Origin: Myxococcales bacterium
Lineage (GTDB): Bacteria > Myxococcota_A > Polyangia > Polyangiales > Polyangiaceae
Length of the DNA: 37,139 nucleotides
Assembly: GCA_003154095.1 (NCBI GenBank)
Contig: PMCK01000251.1
Location: 1 to 37,139 of the forward strand
Direction: 5' to 3'
Position 1 is the first letter of the stretch. Each line of letters opens with the position of its first letter. The notes below the pieces were generated by a model. It searched no databases and was not told the origin of the DNA. It saw only the letters and a program-made list of their open reading frames with translations. Position numbers and translations under genes: made by a program. Shown here piece by piece: positions 8,831 through 18,836 of the stretch.

Positions 8831-10080
8831 ATCGGTGTTGGCCGAGAGGGCGCTACATTCATTTGCGGCACCGGATATTTGCGGCCATCGTGGTCTCAAT
8901 CATCGTAACGGCGGGTTGTGTCGTGCTAGCTACCCGTCTCCTCGGTAGCCAAGAATTCCAGAGCGACATTGCGAATGCCCAGCACTTCGTGGGAGGGCGA
9001 TTCGCGGATGTTTGGGACGACCCTATGCGACGCCAGCGCATGGTCACCGAGATTGAATCGAGCTTCGGCGTATCCTTGCTATTGCGCGATTCCACGGCGC
9101 GGCTGATTTACGGGGATGCCTCGCGCTGCGGGCGTCCCGACTTTCAATTCGATGTCCCGGGTCCTCCGGGATCGCAGAACGACAAAGGTAAAGTTGCACT
9201 CTGCTTCAATCATACGCCCCGACACGGAATGCCCGTCGCCATTGGATTGATTGTTGGGGCGCTGATTCTCTGGGGGTTCTCGGGAAAAATAGCGCGACGT
9301 CTGGCTCGTCCTATCGACGAACTGTTGCGTGTCGCGCGCGAGATTGGCGAGGGGAACCTGGCGGCTCGCATGAGATTGCGACGGCACCACAGGGACGAGG
9401 TGGGTGAGATCGCAGAGGCCGTCAACGACATGGCGGTCCGCATCGAGCGACAACTCTCCGGACAACGCGAGCTATTGGCCGCCGTTTCACACGAGATTCG
9501 AACGCCGCTAGCGCGTCTGCGGGTCCTGGTGGAGCTCGAACGTACGAAGCCGCAAGATCCAAGGCGACTTGATGCAATCGAGGCCGAACTCGTCGAAATC
9601 GACAGCCTCGTGGGGCAATTGTTGGCCCAATCAAAGCTCGACTTTAGCGCGGTGGACCGACGACGACTCTGCGTGGCAGAGGTTGCCAGCACCGCCTTAG
9701 CACGTGCAAACTTGCCGCAGCAATTGTTGAATGACAAGAGCGATGGTGCTTGCGCTTTGGTTGACCCAAGCCTGATTGCCAGAGCCCTGGCCAATCTAGT
9801 CGACAATGCTCAGGGGCATGGTCAAGGCCTAACGGAACTGGCAATTACCCTCGAGCAAAACTGGGTAGTATTGGCCGTAAACGATCGTGGACCAGGAATC
9901 ACGAGCGACGTGTTTCCAAGGCTATTCAAACCCTTTGAACGCAGTGGCGAAAAGGCAGGGCTCGGATTGGGTCTGGCACTGGTCGAACGCATCGCGCAGG
10001 CCCACGGTGGGAGTGCGTTCGCGCTGCCACGCGATGAGGGTGGCGCCTCTGTGGGCTTTCGCATCGCATGCGAAAGTTGA
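8827..10080 (+). CDS. sensor histidine kinase (CpxA-like, HAMP + HisKA + HATPase)
   Basis: ATGA overlap with the regulator; HAMP-like region, AAVSHEIRTPLARLRVLVELE H-box, NLVDNAQGHG N-box, VNDRGPGI and GLGLGLALVERI G-boxes. Confidence 0.96.
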   Translation: MNRCWPRGRYIHLRHRIFAAIVVSIIVTAGCVVLATRLLGSQEFQSDIANAQHFVGGRFADVWDDPMRRQRMVTEIESSFGVSLLLRDSTARLIYGDASRCGRPDFQFDVPGPPGSQNDKGKVALCFNHTPRHGMPVAIGLIVGALILWGFSGKIARRLARPIDELLRVAREIGEGNLAARMRLRRHHRDEVGEIAEAVNDMAVRIERQLSGQRELLAAVSHEIRTPLARLRVLVELERTKPQDPRRLDAIEAELVEIDSLVGQLLAQSKLDFSAVDRRRLCVAEVASTALARANLPQQLLNDKSDGACALVDPSLIARALANLVDNAQGHGQGLTELAITLEQNWVVLAVNDRGPGITSDVFPRLFKPFERSGEKAGLGLGLALVERIAQAHGGSAFALPRDEGGASVGFRIACES

Positions 10081-10124
10081 CAGCGGGTATCGTGAAGGCA
10101 GATACTAACCAACTCGCAACCCCG

Positions 10125-10679
10125 ATGAGCCGACGATTGCAAAATGCTTCGACCGCGCGCCGAATCGCGAATCTTTTGGTACTGGCGGGCGTTGCGACGG
10201 CAATCTTCTGGTTTGCGGTACGAAAGCCCGACAAAAGCCCGCCTAGTCGTGACGCCTCGGGTGGGCAGTCCGAAGGTGTCCCCGCAACTTCGGCAACGCA
10301 AATGCCGGTTGGCGCAAATCCTTCGCCAACGACCGTCAATACTGCAGCGGTACTCCCCACGTTGAATGTCCCGATCGACGAAGCCCAGCTCATGGTACAA
10401 CTTCGTCGCGTCAAAGAATCGAACCCCGAACTCGCGATTCAACTCGCCAGGGATGGAAATCGACGCTTCCCGAATAGCGCCGACGCCCCCGAGCGAACGT
10501 CAATCCTGATTCATGCCCTGTCCAGTCAAAATCGCCCGTCCGAAGCCCGCGGTGAAGCCGAAGACATGGTCAATCGATATCCAGATTCAGCTTGGGTCCA
10601 CGAAATCGAAGCTTTCACCGGTGCACATCGACATCGAAACGCGCGCGTGAACGACGCCGGAGAGCTCGAGTACAATTGA
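10125..10679 (+). CDS. single-TM protein with C-terminal TPR-like module
   Basis: TM segment RIANLLVLAGVATAIFWFAV, low-complexity linker, then SNPELAIQLARDGNRRFPNSADAPERTSILIHALSSQNRPSEARGEAEDMVNRYPDS. Start may be 10068. Confidence 0.65.
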   Translation: MSRRLQNASTARRIANLLVLAGVATAIFWFAVRKPDKSPPSRDASGGQSEGVPATSATQMPVGANPSPTTVNTAAVLPTLNVPIDEAQLMVQLRRVKESNPELAIQLARDGNRRFPNSADAPERTSILIHALSSQNRPSEARGEAEDMVNRYPDSAWVHEIEAFTGAHRHRNARVNDAGELEYN

Positions 10680-10801
10680 AGTACGGGCGACCGAACCGGC
10701 GCGTAGTCAAGTGTCGGACACGACAAAACATCCCAAATTCCAGTAACTCGGCTCAAGAGAATCGCAATACTAGCGGGTACCAAATGGTCTAGGATGGTAT
10801 C

Positions 10802-12133
10802 GTGAACTCTTCTGATATGGACTTCGGTATTCGACGGTTGGGTGACTGCCAGTTTGATTCGCCCATTACGCTATCCACAACGAATGACGATAACATTGCG
10901 AATTACGTTACCGACAATCAACGCGTCATTTATCAGGTTGATGTCGATTTCGAAGACTGTGAAAGAACTCGGCTCAGCGCGGGGCTATTCGAGAAAGCCG
11001 GACCGCGACAACGGATATTCTTCAATCCGAGCGAGGTACATGCTGCAATACTGACAGCCGGTGGGTTGTGCCCGGGCCTCAACGACGTGATTCGCTCGAT
11101 TGTAATGACCCTGTGGTACCGGTACGGCGTGCGGCAGATTACGGGTGTGCGCTTTGGATACCGCGGACTTTACGATATCGATGACAGCCTGCGAGTGAGC
11201 TTGGATCCGGCCGCGGTGCGCGACATTCATCGCACTGGTGGGACGGTGCTGGGTTCCTCTCGCGGGGGCGGTAATCGCATCGCTGATATGGCGCAAGCCT
11301 GTCTGCGTCTCAATATCAATCTGCTTTTCTGTATTGGGGGAGACGGCACGCAAAAAGGCGCAATGGCCCTGGCCCGTGAATTCTCGAGAATCAATTCAAG
11401 TTGTGCCGTCGTCGGCATACCGAAGACCATCGACAATGACTTGAGTTTCGTCGAGCGCTCCTTCGGTTTCGATACGGCAGTTTCAGAGGCCGTCATGGCC
11501 GTTGCTGCCGCGCACACGGAGGCCCGCGCCGCCGTTGACGGAATTGGTCTAGTCAAGGTCATGGGAAGGCAATCCGGTTTCATTGCCGTGCACACAGCGC
11601 TCGCCCAAAATGACGTGAATTTCGTCCTAATTCCGGAGGTACCGTTCGAGCTCAAGGGTGTAAACGGCCTGCTTCGACATCTGGAAGATCGGCTCAAGGC
11701 CCGTCATCATGCCGTGATACTCGTGGCTGAAGGAGCAGGCCAACAACTGCTGGAAGCAACCAATCGGACCGACGCTTCCGGCAACGTGAAGCTGGCCGAC
11801 ATTGGGCCTTTCTTGTGCGACAACATCAACGCACATTTCCGCAATTTGGGGCGCGAAGTGAGTATCAAGTACATTGATCCGAGCTACATCATTCGGAGCG
11901 CGCCCACGATTGCGAATGATTCAATCTATTGTCAACGGCTTGGGGCCAACGGTGTGCACGCTGCAATGGCGGGAAGAACGGAATGCCTGGTTGGTCTCGT
12001 CAACGGCAGATTCGTGCATGTGCCGATGGCGCTGGCTGCCGGCAAACGCAACTTCGTCGACCCCGAAAGCGCGCTCTGGCGCGACGTCATCGAAGCCACG
12101 GGCCAGCCGCCATTAATGTTGAATTTGCTGTAA
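10802..12133 (+). CDS. ATP-dependent 6-phosphofructokinase (plant-like / group III type)
   Basis: ILTAGGLCPGLNDVIRSIV, GVRFGYRGL, GGDGTQKGA, GIPKTIDNDL, FGFDTAVSEA, VKVMGRQSGFIAV. Confidence 0.92.
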   Translation: MNSSDMDFGIRRLGDCQFDSPITLSTTNDDNIANYVTDNQRVIYQVDVDFEDCERTRLSAGLFEKAGPRQRIFFNPSEVHAAILTAGGLCPGLNDVIRSIVMTLWYRYGVRQITGVRFGYRGLYDIDDSLRVSLDPAAVRDIHRTGGTVLGSSRGGGNRIADMAQACLRLNINLLFCIGGDGTQKGAMALAREFSRINSSCAVVGIPKTIDNDLSFVERSFGFDTAVSEAVMAVAAAHTEARAAVDGIGLVKVMGRQSGFIAVHTALAQNDVNFVLIPEVPFELKGVNGLLRHLEDRLKARHHAVILVAEGAGQQLLEATNRTDASGNVKLADIGPFLCDNINAHFRNLGREVSIKYIDPSYIIRSAPTIANDSIYCQRLGANGVHAAMAGRTECLVGLVNGRFVHVPMALAAGKRNFVDPESALWRDVIEATGQPPLMLNLL

Positions 12134-12525
12134 TTGAACTCCTTCCGACTGTATCGTTGACCTCTCACATTCCACTTGAGAAGTTGGTGACCTCTACCTT
12201 GGATTTTCATGGGCTACCTGTACCTCCGTCGCGACGTTCGCGACCTGCGGTGCTGCGCGCAAGGTCGGATCTTTTGTTGGTACCTATTTTTCCGACGGAT
12301 ATGGTCTAAGAGCTCACTTGGAAATATTGCTGCCGAAGCTGGTTTTCACGGAATTTCGCGCTCAGAGTTGCCCCTATCGTCCGTCGACACTGTGAAAACA
12401 AAGGATATTTGGGCGTCCGACCGAAGTATTCTGGGTCCGGATGTGATATCGACCTCTGCGCTAGTACTTGGCGGCGCCGCTATGATTAAAGCAAAATAGT
12501 GCGGCCCACTCGGGGACCCCCCACG

Positions 12526-14070
12526 ATGCGACTAGGAATCGATTTTGGCACTACGCGAACCGTCGTTGCGGCCGTTGATAAGGGTCGTTATCCGGTGGCG
12601 ATCTTCGATACCCCCCAGGGACTCGCCGATTTTCTTCCGGGCCTTGCATTTGCAAATAGTACCGGCATCGATTTTGGTTATGAACCTGGCACCGAGGCGG
12701 AAGGTTCCCGGGCACTGAGATCGATTAAGCGAGTCGTGGGTTCATTGGCTCCGGATGATCCAGTCCCGGGCCTCGAAACGCATACGGCAGCAAAGGCGCT
12801 GGCCACGGACTATCTGCGATTCGTTCGGCGAATGTTGGTTGAGCAATCCAATTTGGAAATTGGTGCGAACGAACCGCTGGAGGCAATGGTGGCCGTTCCG
12901 GCAAATTCGAACACTGGCCAGCGCTTCGTCACGGTCGAGGCGTTTACTCGAGCGGGCTTTCAGGTCGTCGGTATGCTGAACGAGCCCACGGCGGCGGCGA
13001 TTGAATTTGCGCACAGAAATCTCGGCGCAATTGGCAAACGGACTCCTAAACGTTATGTCGTTGTCTATGACCTGGGTGGGGGCACTTTCGATACTTCGGC
13101 TGTGTCCCTGGCGGAGCGTCGGTTCGAATTGCTCCGAAGCGAAGGCATCGGGCAACTCGGCGGAGACGACTTTGACGAGGTGATATTCGACTATGCGCTC
13201 GAAGTTGCCAATATCGACCGTTCGAGCATTGGGCGTTCGAATCAGTCAAGAATGCTCGAATTGTGCCGCGAAGCGAAGGAATCACTCACCACGGCGAGTC
13301 GCAAGCTGCTGATCGACTTTAGCCGAGTCTTGCCGATTGAAACTTCAATCGTGCTCGACGTCGATGAGATTTACGGGCGTTGCCAGCCCCTGATTGATCG
13401 AACTCTCGAGCTTCTGGATCGCGTGCTTGGTAGCCTGACCAGCTTCGGAATCGACCCGGGTAATCAACGGGAATTGGGCGCAATCTATCTGGTGGGTGGA
13501 GCCACGTCGTTTCCTCCGGTGAGTCGTGCGCTACGCAAGCTTTACAAACGAAAAATCCTGCTCGCGCCGCAACCGCACGCGGCAACTGCAGTGGGCTTGG
13601 CAATTGCCTGTGATCCGGATGCTGGCATATTCGTTCGCGAGTCGGTTACGCGCCATTTTGGTGTTTGGCGCGAAGGGGAAGGGGGGCGAGCCAAGATCTT
13701 CGACCCAATTTTGCTCAAAGATACGGCCGCATCGGATCAAAACGGGATTCGAATCGAGCGCAGTTATCGCCCTGCGCATCGGGTGGGCCACTTGCGGTTT
13801 CTCGAATGCACCGACATCGACGTTCACGGACAACCCGCTGGAGATCTAACGCCCTGGGGTGATCTTTACTTCCCTTACGATCCGGATCTCGCGGACCGCA
13901 ATGACCTGGAACGACTACCAGCGGCGCGTTGCGATGGCCTCACGAGTGAAGAAATCGTGGAGGTTTACGAATACGGTGCCGGCGGTGGAGTGACCATCTC
14001 GATCGAAAACAGAACTCACGGTTATCGCAGGAGGTACGCCGTACCCTGGGGCGCCAGCAGCACCGAATAG
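12526..14070 (+). CDS. Hsp70/DnaK-family protein
   Basis: GIDFGTTRTVVAAV, VVAVPAN region, LNEPTAAAIEFA, VYDLGGGTFDTS, LVGGATSFPPV. C-terminal region short and atypical for DnaK. Confidence 0.9.
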   Translation: MRLGIDFGTTRTVVAAVDKGRYPVAIFDTPQGLADFLPGLAFANSTGIDFGYEPGTEAEGSRALRSIKRVVGSLAPDDPVPGLETHTAAKALATDYLRFVRRMLVEQSNLEIGANEPLEAMVAVPANSNTGQRFVTVEAFTRAGFQVVGMLNEPTAAAIEFAHRNLGAIGKRTPKRYVVVYDLGGGTFDTSAVSLAERRFELLRSEGIGQLGGDDFDEVIFDYALEVANIDRSSIGRSNQSRMLELCREAKESLTTASRKLLIDFSRVLPIETSIVLDVDEIYGRCQPLIDRTLELLDRVLGSLTSFGIDPGNQRELGAIYLVGGATSFPPVSRALRKLYKRKILLAPQPHAATAVGLAIACDPDAGIFVRESVTRHFGVWREGEGGRAKIFDPILLKDTAASDQNGIRIERSYRPAHRVGHLRFLECTDIDVHGQPAGDLTPWGDLYFPYDPDLADRNDLERLPAARCDGLTSEEIVEVYEYGAGGGVTISIENRTHGYRRRYAVPWGASSTE

Positions 14071-14097
14071 CGAAGCCAGACCCAAACAGGACGTCTG

Positions 14098-14164
14098 GCT
14101 TTCAGCTGTCAGCGATCAGCTGTCAGCCGGCACTCCGAAACACTAATTGCTGACGGCTGAAAGC
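14098..14164. repeat. inverted repeat with internally duplicated left arm, between convergent genes
   Basis: Left arm GCTTTCAGCTGTCAGC (14098-14113) pairs with GCTGACGGCTGAAAGC (14149-14164), the one mismatch being a possible G-U wobble. TCAGCTGTCAGC is duplicated at 14102-14113 and 14116-14127. No obvious U-tract. Confidence 0.7.
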
Positions 14165-14220
14165 TGGTAGCCATGACAACATTGAGAAATATTTCGCCAA
14201 ATTGGTCAAGAGTACGCCGC

Positions 14221-14754
14221 TCAGGGCTTAATAACCGCCTGTCCCTTTTCCCAGTTACACGGGCACAGTTCCCCACTTTGTAGTCCGTCGAGTACTCGAA
14301 TCACTTCGCCGGTATTGCGGCCTACGGATAGATCATTGACGTTGACCCAGCGAATTGCTCCTCCGGGATCAATGGCGAAGGTTGCGCGTAGCGCGACGCC
14401 ACTGCCGTGAAGTACACCAAATGCCGAAGCTAACTCGCGTTTCGTGTCCGCCAGCATCGGATACGGCAGATGTTTCAGTTCCGGGTTGGCGTTACGCCAC
14501 GCCAAATGCACGTACTGTGTGTCGATGCTCACGCCGAGCACTTGAACGTCTCGATCTTCGAAGTCATTGATTCGCTTGCCAAAATCAGCAATTTCAGTCG
14601 GGCATATGAACGTGAAGTCCATCGGCCAGAAGAAGATGACCAGCCACTTACCCCGATATGAATCATGGCTTATCTCTTGAAACTCACGGCCCTTTTCCAG
14701 GCTTACTACTGCTGTTAGCCTAAACTCAGGCACTCTGTCTCCCACGGTCAGCAT
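14221..14754 (-). CDS. peroxiredoxin (AhpC/TSA, 2-Cys type)
   Basis: FFWPMDFTFICPTEIADFGKR peroxidatic motif; resolving-Cys region GELCPCNWEKGQAVIKP. Start chosen at MLTVGDRVPEF. Confidence 0.92.
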   Translation of the reverse strand: MLTVGDRVPEFRLTAVVSLEKGREFQEISHDSYRGKWLVIFFWPMDFTFICPTEIADFGKRINDFEDRDVQVLGVSIDTQYVHLAWRNANPELKHLPYPMLADTKRELASAFGVLHGSGVALRATFAIDPGGAIRWVNVNDLSVGRNTGEVIRVLDGLQSGELCPCNWEKGQAVIKP

Positions 14755-14979
14755 GAAATCAGGTCCTTGTCGATTGCGGATCAGACTCAGCGGCTGGAGC
14801 CCTAAAGTCCGCCGCACAGTAAAGCACGGGTAGGCCAAGACCCACAAATAGCAATTGCATTTATTGCCGGGTCAATCGCAAAGTCGCGGGTTCTTCCGCA
14901 GTTCACGTGTGAATCGTACTGGATTTTTACGTAGCGGGTTGATTGATTGGACGACCATTGCTACTTTCATGCGAGGCAC

Positions 14980-15543
14980 ATGTCACCGCTTGCTCCCGGG
15001 TTACTCGTAGCTGCGCCGCCCCTCGGTGATCCTAACTTCGATCGGTCCGTTGTGTTGTTGGCTACTCACGGCCCCGAAGGGGCCTTTGGGTGGGTCATCA
15101 ATGGTCGAGAATTGATGTCGCTCTCCGATCTACTTGTACGTGCCGATGTTACAAATACACCGCCCGCCCTTCGAGGAGTTGTGCGCGTTGGTGGCCCCGT
15201 CTCGCAAGAGCAAATATGGCTGCTATATCGAAACGAAGATCGATTCGATGAAATCGATGGCCAGTTCGACGTAGGCACGCAAATACTCGCCACGGCTTCG
15301 CGTCGAGTTCTGGAGGCGCTGGGTGACGGCCGCCCGCGCGGCAATGTCGTAGGCCTAGCGGGATATGCGGGTTGGGCGCCATCTCAGTTGGAGAATGAAA
15401 TCCGTCAAGGTGCATGGCTGCCAACGGAAATCGATCCGGCGGTTGTCTTCGACGTGCCGGCGGATGAAGCCTGGCAAAGGGCCTATGCCCTGGTGGGTGC
15501 GACTCCGATGTCATTCACTACGCGGACGGTGGGTTTGGCGTAG
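14980..15543 (+). CDS. YqgE/AlgH family (UPF0301) protein
   Basis: LAPGLLVAAPPLGDPNFDRSVVLLATHGPEGAFGWVINGR...GYAGWAPSQLENEIRQGAWL is diagnostic for the family. Confidence 0.93.
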   Translation: MSPLAPGLLVAAPPLGDPNFDRSVVLLATHGPEGAFGWVINGRELMSLSDLLVRADVTNTPPALRGVVRVGGPVSQEQIWLLYRNEDRFDEIDGQFDVGTQILATASRRVLEALGDGRPRGNVVGLAGYAGWAPSQLENEIRQGAWLPTEIDPAVVFDVPADEAWQRAYALVGATPMSFTTRTVGLA

Positions 15544-15561
15544 TCGACCGAGGGCGTTAGC

Positions 15562-16437
15562 TTGAAGCCATCGTTTCAATTGTTCGCGCTCGCAGCCGGC
15601 GTACTTTACGCAACCTTCGGGCAGCCTGCCCATTGCCAGCAAACTTCGGCGGTCGCAGCATCTGCTTCACACATCGCCAGGCAGGCTCGTTGCCCCCCCG
15701 AGATGGTGCAAGTCGAAAGAAGCTGCATCGATCGCTGGGAAATCACGACAGTCGATGTGCGGACGCATCGTGAGCTTTCGCCCTATTTTCCGCCGCATCC
15801 AGTCTCGCTCAGACGAGTCTTCGATACCTGGCAAATTGAGCGATCCAGTACAGGTGATGCCCAGGCCAGGCTTTTGCCACTGCCCGAATTGCCCGATTGG
15901 CAATTGACCGAGGACTTCGAACCCCTGGCGGTGAGTCGTGAGGGCGTCACGCCGCAAGGATATCTCTCACGCGACATGGCTCGACGTGCCTGCACCAATG
16001 CCGGCAAACGACTGTGTCGCATGGACGAATGGAAGCGCGCGTGTCGTGGGAGTGCGAACCGCGACTTCCCGTACGGAAGTAACTACGTGCCGGGGGCCTG
16101 CAACGTTGGGCGTTTGACTCATGCCGCATATGTCCTTCACGGCAATGCGTCGATAGGACATCTCGACCCGAGGCTCAATCTAGTCTGGGAGCAAGGGCGC
16201 AGCCCACTATTGCGAACCACCGGAGCCACCAAGACCTGCGTAAGTCGCTGGCACGACGACGGCATCTACGACATGGTTGGAAATCTCGATGAATGGGTCG
16301 ACGATGACGGAGCGGGATTCGTCGGCGGTTTCTACGCGCGATCATCCACCAAGGGCTGCGACGCCCGAGTTCGAACTCACCCCCCCAGTTACTTCGATTA
16401 CTCGACGGGTGCTCGCTGCTGCCGCGATGCCGAATAG
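15562..16437 (+). CDS. exported SUMF1/formylglycine-generating-enzyme-like domain protein
   Basis: Signal-like N-terminus; CPPEMVQVERSCIDRWEIT...ACTNAGKRLCRMDEWKRACRGSANRDFPYGSNYVPGACN...YDMVGNLDEWVDD...GGFYARSSTKGCDAR...GARCC. TTG start. Confidence 0.87.
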   Translation: MKPSFQLFALAAGVLYATFGQPAHCQQTSAVAASASHIARQARCPPEMVQVERSCIDRWEITTVDVRTHRELSPYFPPHPVSLRRVFDTWQIERSSTGDAQARLLPLPELPDWQLTEDFEPLAVSREGVTPQGYLSRDMARRACTNAGKRLCRMDEWKRACRGSANRDFPYGSNYVPGACNVGRLTHAAYVLHGNASIGHLDPRLNLVWEQGRSPLLRTTGATKTCVSRWHDDGIYDMVGNLDEWVDDDGAGFVGGFYARSSTKGCDARVRTHPPSYFDYSTGARCCRDAE

Positions 16438-16443
16438 GTGCGG

Positions 16444-16617
16444 TCAGTCGAGCGACAGTGCCGTCTCGGGACAAACATCGACGCAGGCTGCGCAATCCGA
16501 GCAATCGTCTTCACTCACGTGAACTTTGCCGTCATTGACTTTGAGCGCTTCACTCGGGCAACTTTCAGTGCAATCGCCACAACCCGTGCATTTTGCTTCC
16601 GTAACTTTGACTGCCAT
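16444..16617 (-). CDS. 2[4Fe-4S] ferredoxin, 57 aa
   Basis: Translated by eye: MAVKVTEAKCTGCGDCTESCPSEALKVNDGKVHVSEDDCSDCAACVDVCPETALSLD. Two CxxCxxCxxxCP motifs; AAGGAGAT ribosome-binding site upstream on the minus strand. Below the ORF-track size cutoff. Confidence 0.95.
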   Translation of the reverse strand: MAVKVTEAKCTGCGDCTESCPSEALKVNDGKVHVSEDDCSDCAACVDVCPETALSLD

Positions 16618-16858
16618 TGGGATCTCCTTAGTAACTCTAAATTCTTAGCGTGGAATCGCTGTGAAGTTGTCGCCTCAATTTGGGTCAACTAGCGAACTTC
16701 GCAAGGCAATTTTGAGGCTTCGACCTCAAGAATATCCTACCGTCGGTTTTATACTGACCACGTTCAATGATTGTTTGCGTATATTACGCGCAGTCGATGT
16801 GACTGTTAAGCGGCGGACTCACCTCGACCGTTGCTGCAAAACAGTCCGTATTTTAGCG

Positions 16859-17689
16859 CTAAGCACTGCCCATACGGCTCAAAACGCGGCCGAGGCGGTC
16901 CAGGGAGGACTGCAAACCTTGCGCGCTTGATTCTGGAAAAATCGGGTTGCCATAGTAGGACCATGACAAGGCCAAGAGTCGCTCGTCGGGGGACCGGGGA
17001 GAGGGAAACGTTCGGAACACCAAGCATGACTCGGATTGCTCACTCCAGGTGAGCGCGACGTCTCGTTCGGGAGTATTTGCTAACACTCGACCGGTCAGAC
17101 TCTCTCCCCAAGCCAAATCGAGGCGACAATCTCCACCATCATCGGTAGGCACGCCGCCGGAGACCGTCAGCCATTGAGCCAGCGCCGCAGGATCGGTAAA
17201 GAACACGTGTGCAAATCCGGGCGTGGTCTGCACGGGCTGCAGGAACCAACGCACGTGGCGAGGCAAATCCGGGTGACAACTGATCCCATGGTCCAGTATC
17301 CCGAGCGCGGTCCGCCACGCGGACACCATTCCGTCTTCCTCGTCTTCGCTGCGCAATCCCTCATGGGTCAGCACGACTTCGCCGTCCGCGACCTCGATCG
17401 TCAGCCGTGACGAGCCCACCTCATACACGACACACTTGTCGGGAATTGACTGCGCGACGTGCACGCGCACGCTTAGGCCCATTGCAGGCCAAGACAGCGT
17501 GAGGACGCTGCCTTTCGTCGCATCGCCGACGACAGCATCCGCTTGCCAGCGTGTCAGCCCACGAGCCGTGGCGCATTCCTGCCAAAGCCGATTACGACTG
17601 GCGGAAACGGATCGGTGAACGGTGATGCAACGGCTCACGGTACGAGTTCTGGCACTTAGCGAACAATCGGCACTAACCGATTGCTCCAC
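16859..17689 (-). CDS. SRPBCC/START-like (AHSA1-type) domain protein, probable
   Basis: SRCITVHRSVSASRNRLWQECATARGLTRWQADAV... and ...HEGLRSEDEEDGMVSAWRTALGILDHGIS...HVRWFLQPV resemble SRPBCC architecture. True start is likely internal. Confidence 0.55.
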   Translation of the reverse strand: MEQSVSADCSLSARTRTVSRCITVHRSVSASRNRLWQECATARGLTRWQADAVVGDATKGSVLTLSWPAMGLSVRVHVAQSIPDKCVVYEVGSSRLTIEVADGEVVLTHEGLRSEDEEDGMVSAWRTALGILDHGISCHPDLPRHVRWFLQPVQTTPGFAHVFFTDPAALAQWLTVSGGVPTDDGGDCRLDLAWGESLTGRVLANTPERDVALTWSEQSESCLVFRTFPSPRSPDERLLALSWSYYGNPIFPESSAQGLQSSLDRLGRVLSRMGSA

Positions 17690-17958
17690 GACGGGTGGGC
17701 ACGGGGCGAATCATGCGAACCGTCTGCGCGGTCGAACTAGAATTCGTTGTGTTCACCCAGGGAGAGCAATTCAATATCAGCGAATCGGCCCCGAAGCTAG
17801 GGTAATGCGACACCAAAGCCGCGAGGTTTGGCCGAGTGGGGTCAACATGCGGGACCCGCCCGCACGCTGTCGCGCCGGCCTCGGGATTCGAGTGACAAGC
17901 ATGTTGGGTCTGATTTTTTTGATGGCACTGCGGCACGGTAAAGGTGGTGACGCGGTGG

Positions 17959-18012
17959 CTGTGATCAGAGTGCAGTGTGCAGGGGCAGTGGGTGGTGCGG
18001 GGGTGGAATGGG
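17959..18012. repeat. 54-bp repeat copy 1 (CTGTGATCAGAGTGCAG...GGTGGAATGGG), direct repeat of 19079-19132
   Basis: By-eye alignment with 19079-19132 shows 52/54 identity. Confidence 0.9.
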
Positions 18013-18115
18013 TCTTGTGGTGGGTGGCGTGGGTTGTGGTTGGGGGGAATTAGTTCGGGCGCAGTGGGTCGAAAGTCACTTGAGGCCCGGAAGTTAGTGT
18101 GTACACTTTTTTACC

Positions 18116-18328
18116 ATGAGTCATACGATTACCATCCGTCTTGACAAGGAACTCGCGGCTTGGCTCGAAGAAGCCGCTGCCGAGAGCGGCGTGCCTCAAG
18201 GTAAGATCATTCGCGATCAACTGGAAAAAGTGCGACAAAGTGCAACGGTTCGCCCATTCATGCGCCTGGCAGGCAGCATCGACGGACCCAAGAATCTCTC
18301 CTCGCGTAAAGGCTTTTCAACCAAATGA
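18116..18328 (+). CDS. ribbon-helix-helix antitoxin
   Basis: MSHTITIRLDKELAAWLEEAAAESGVPQGKIIRDQLEKVR is an RHH-type N-terminus; ATGA overlap with the downstream PIN gene. Confidence 0.83.
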   Translation: MSHTITIRLDKELAAWLEEAAAESGVPQGKIIRDQLEKVRQSATVRPFMRLAGSIDGPKNLSSRKGFSTK

Positions 18329-18732
18329 AAGGCATTGCGGATACTGGATTTCTGGTTGCTTTCGTAAACCGAACTGATCGGCATCATCGTTGGGCCTTAA
18401 GCCTTGCTGAGCGCGTCACTGAACCGCTGCTCACATGCGAAGCCGTTCTGGCAGAAACGGCTTTTCACCTCAAGAACGTGGGTATTGTTTTGGCGATGAT
18501 CCGAGAAGGATTGGTGGCCATTGCCTTTGATTGCGCCGACCACCTTCCAGAGCTCGAAGCGCTTGCAAAACGCTTTGCCGATCGCGAACCGGATTTGGCG
18601 GATCTGTGCCTGATTCGCATGAGTGAGCTCTATTCGCGTCACAGTGTAATCACAACGGACCGCAAAGACTTCCGAATCTACCGGCGCCACAAGCGGGAGG
18701 TTATCCCGATCATTTGCCCACCTGGAAAATAG
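18325..18732 (+). CDS. PIN-domain ribonuclease toxin (VapC-like)
   Basis: MKGIADTGFLVAFVNRTDRHHRWAL (conserved Asp), CEAVLAETAFHL, DREPDLADLCLIRM, HSVITTDRKDFRIYRR. Confidence 0.88.
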   Translation: MKGIADTGFLVAFVNRTDRHHRWALSLAERVTEPLLTCEAVLAETAFHLKNVGIVLAMIREGLVAIAFDCADHLPELEALAKRFADREPDLADLCLIRMSELYSRHSVITTDRKDFRIYRRHKREVIPIICPPGK

Positions 18733-18836
18733 GCACTGAGCCTTTTGGATATCTCCCCGAAACGTTGAACAGCTTACAATTGAGTGGTGTCGGGGGAAGC
18801 TCGCCCTTCGGCAGGGCGGCCAAGCGAAAGACGACG

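Noticed and set aside
12209-12499. 96-aa ORF between phosphofructokinase and Hsp70 genes
   Set aside because: Composition and lack of recognisable motifs do not support coding.
17820-17905. tRNA-Ser/Leu-like stretch (TTTGGCCGAGTGG ... GGGATTCGAGT)
   Set aside because: D-arm-like and T-loop-like words are present but the acceptor and T stems do not pair; not a tRNA.
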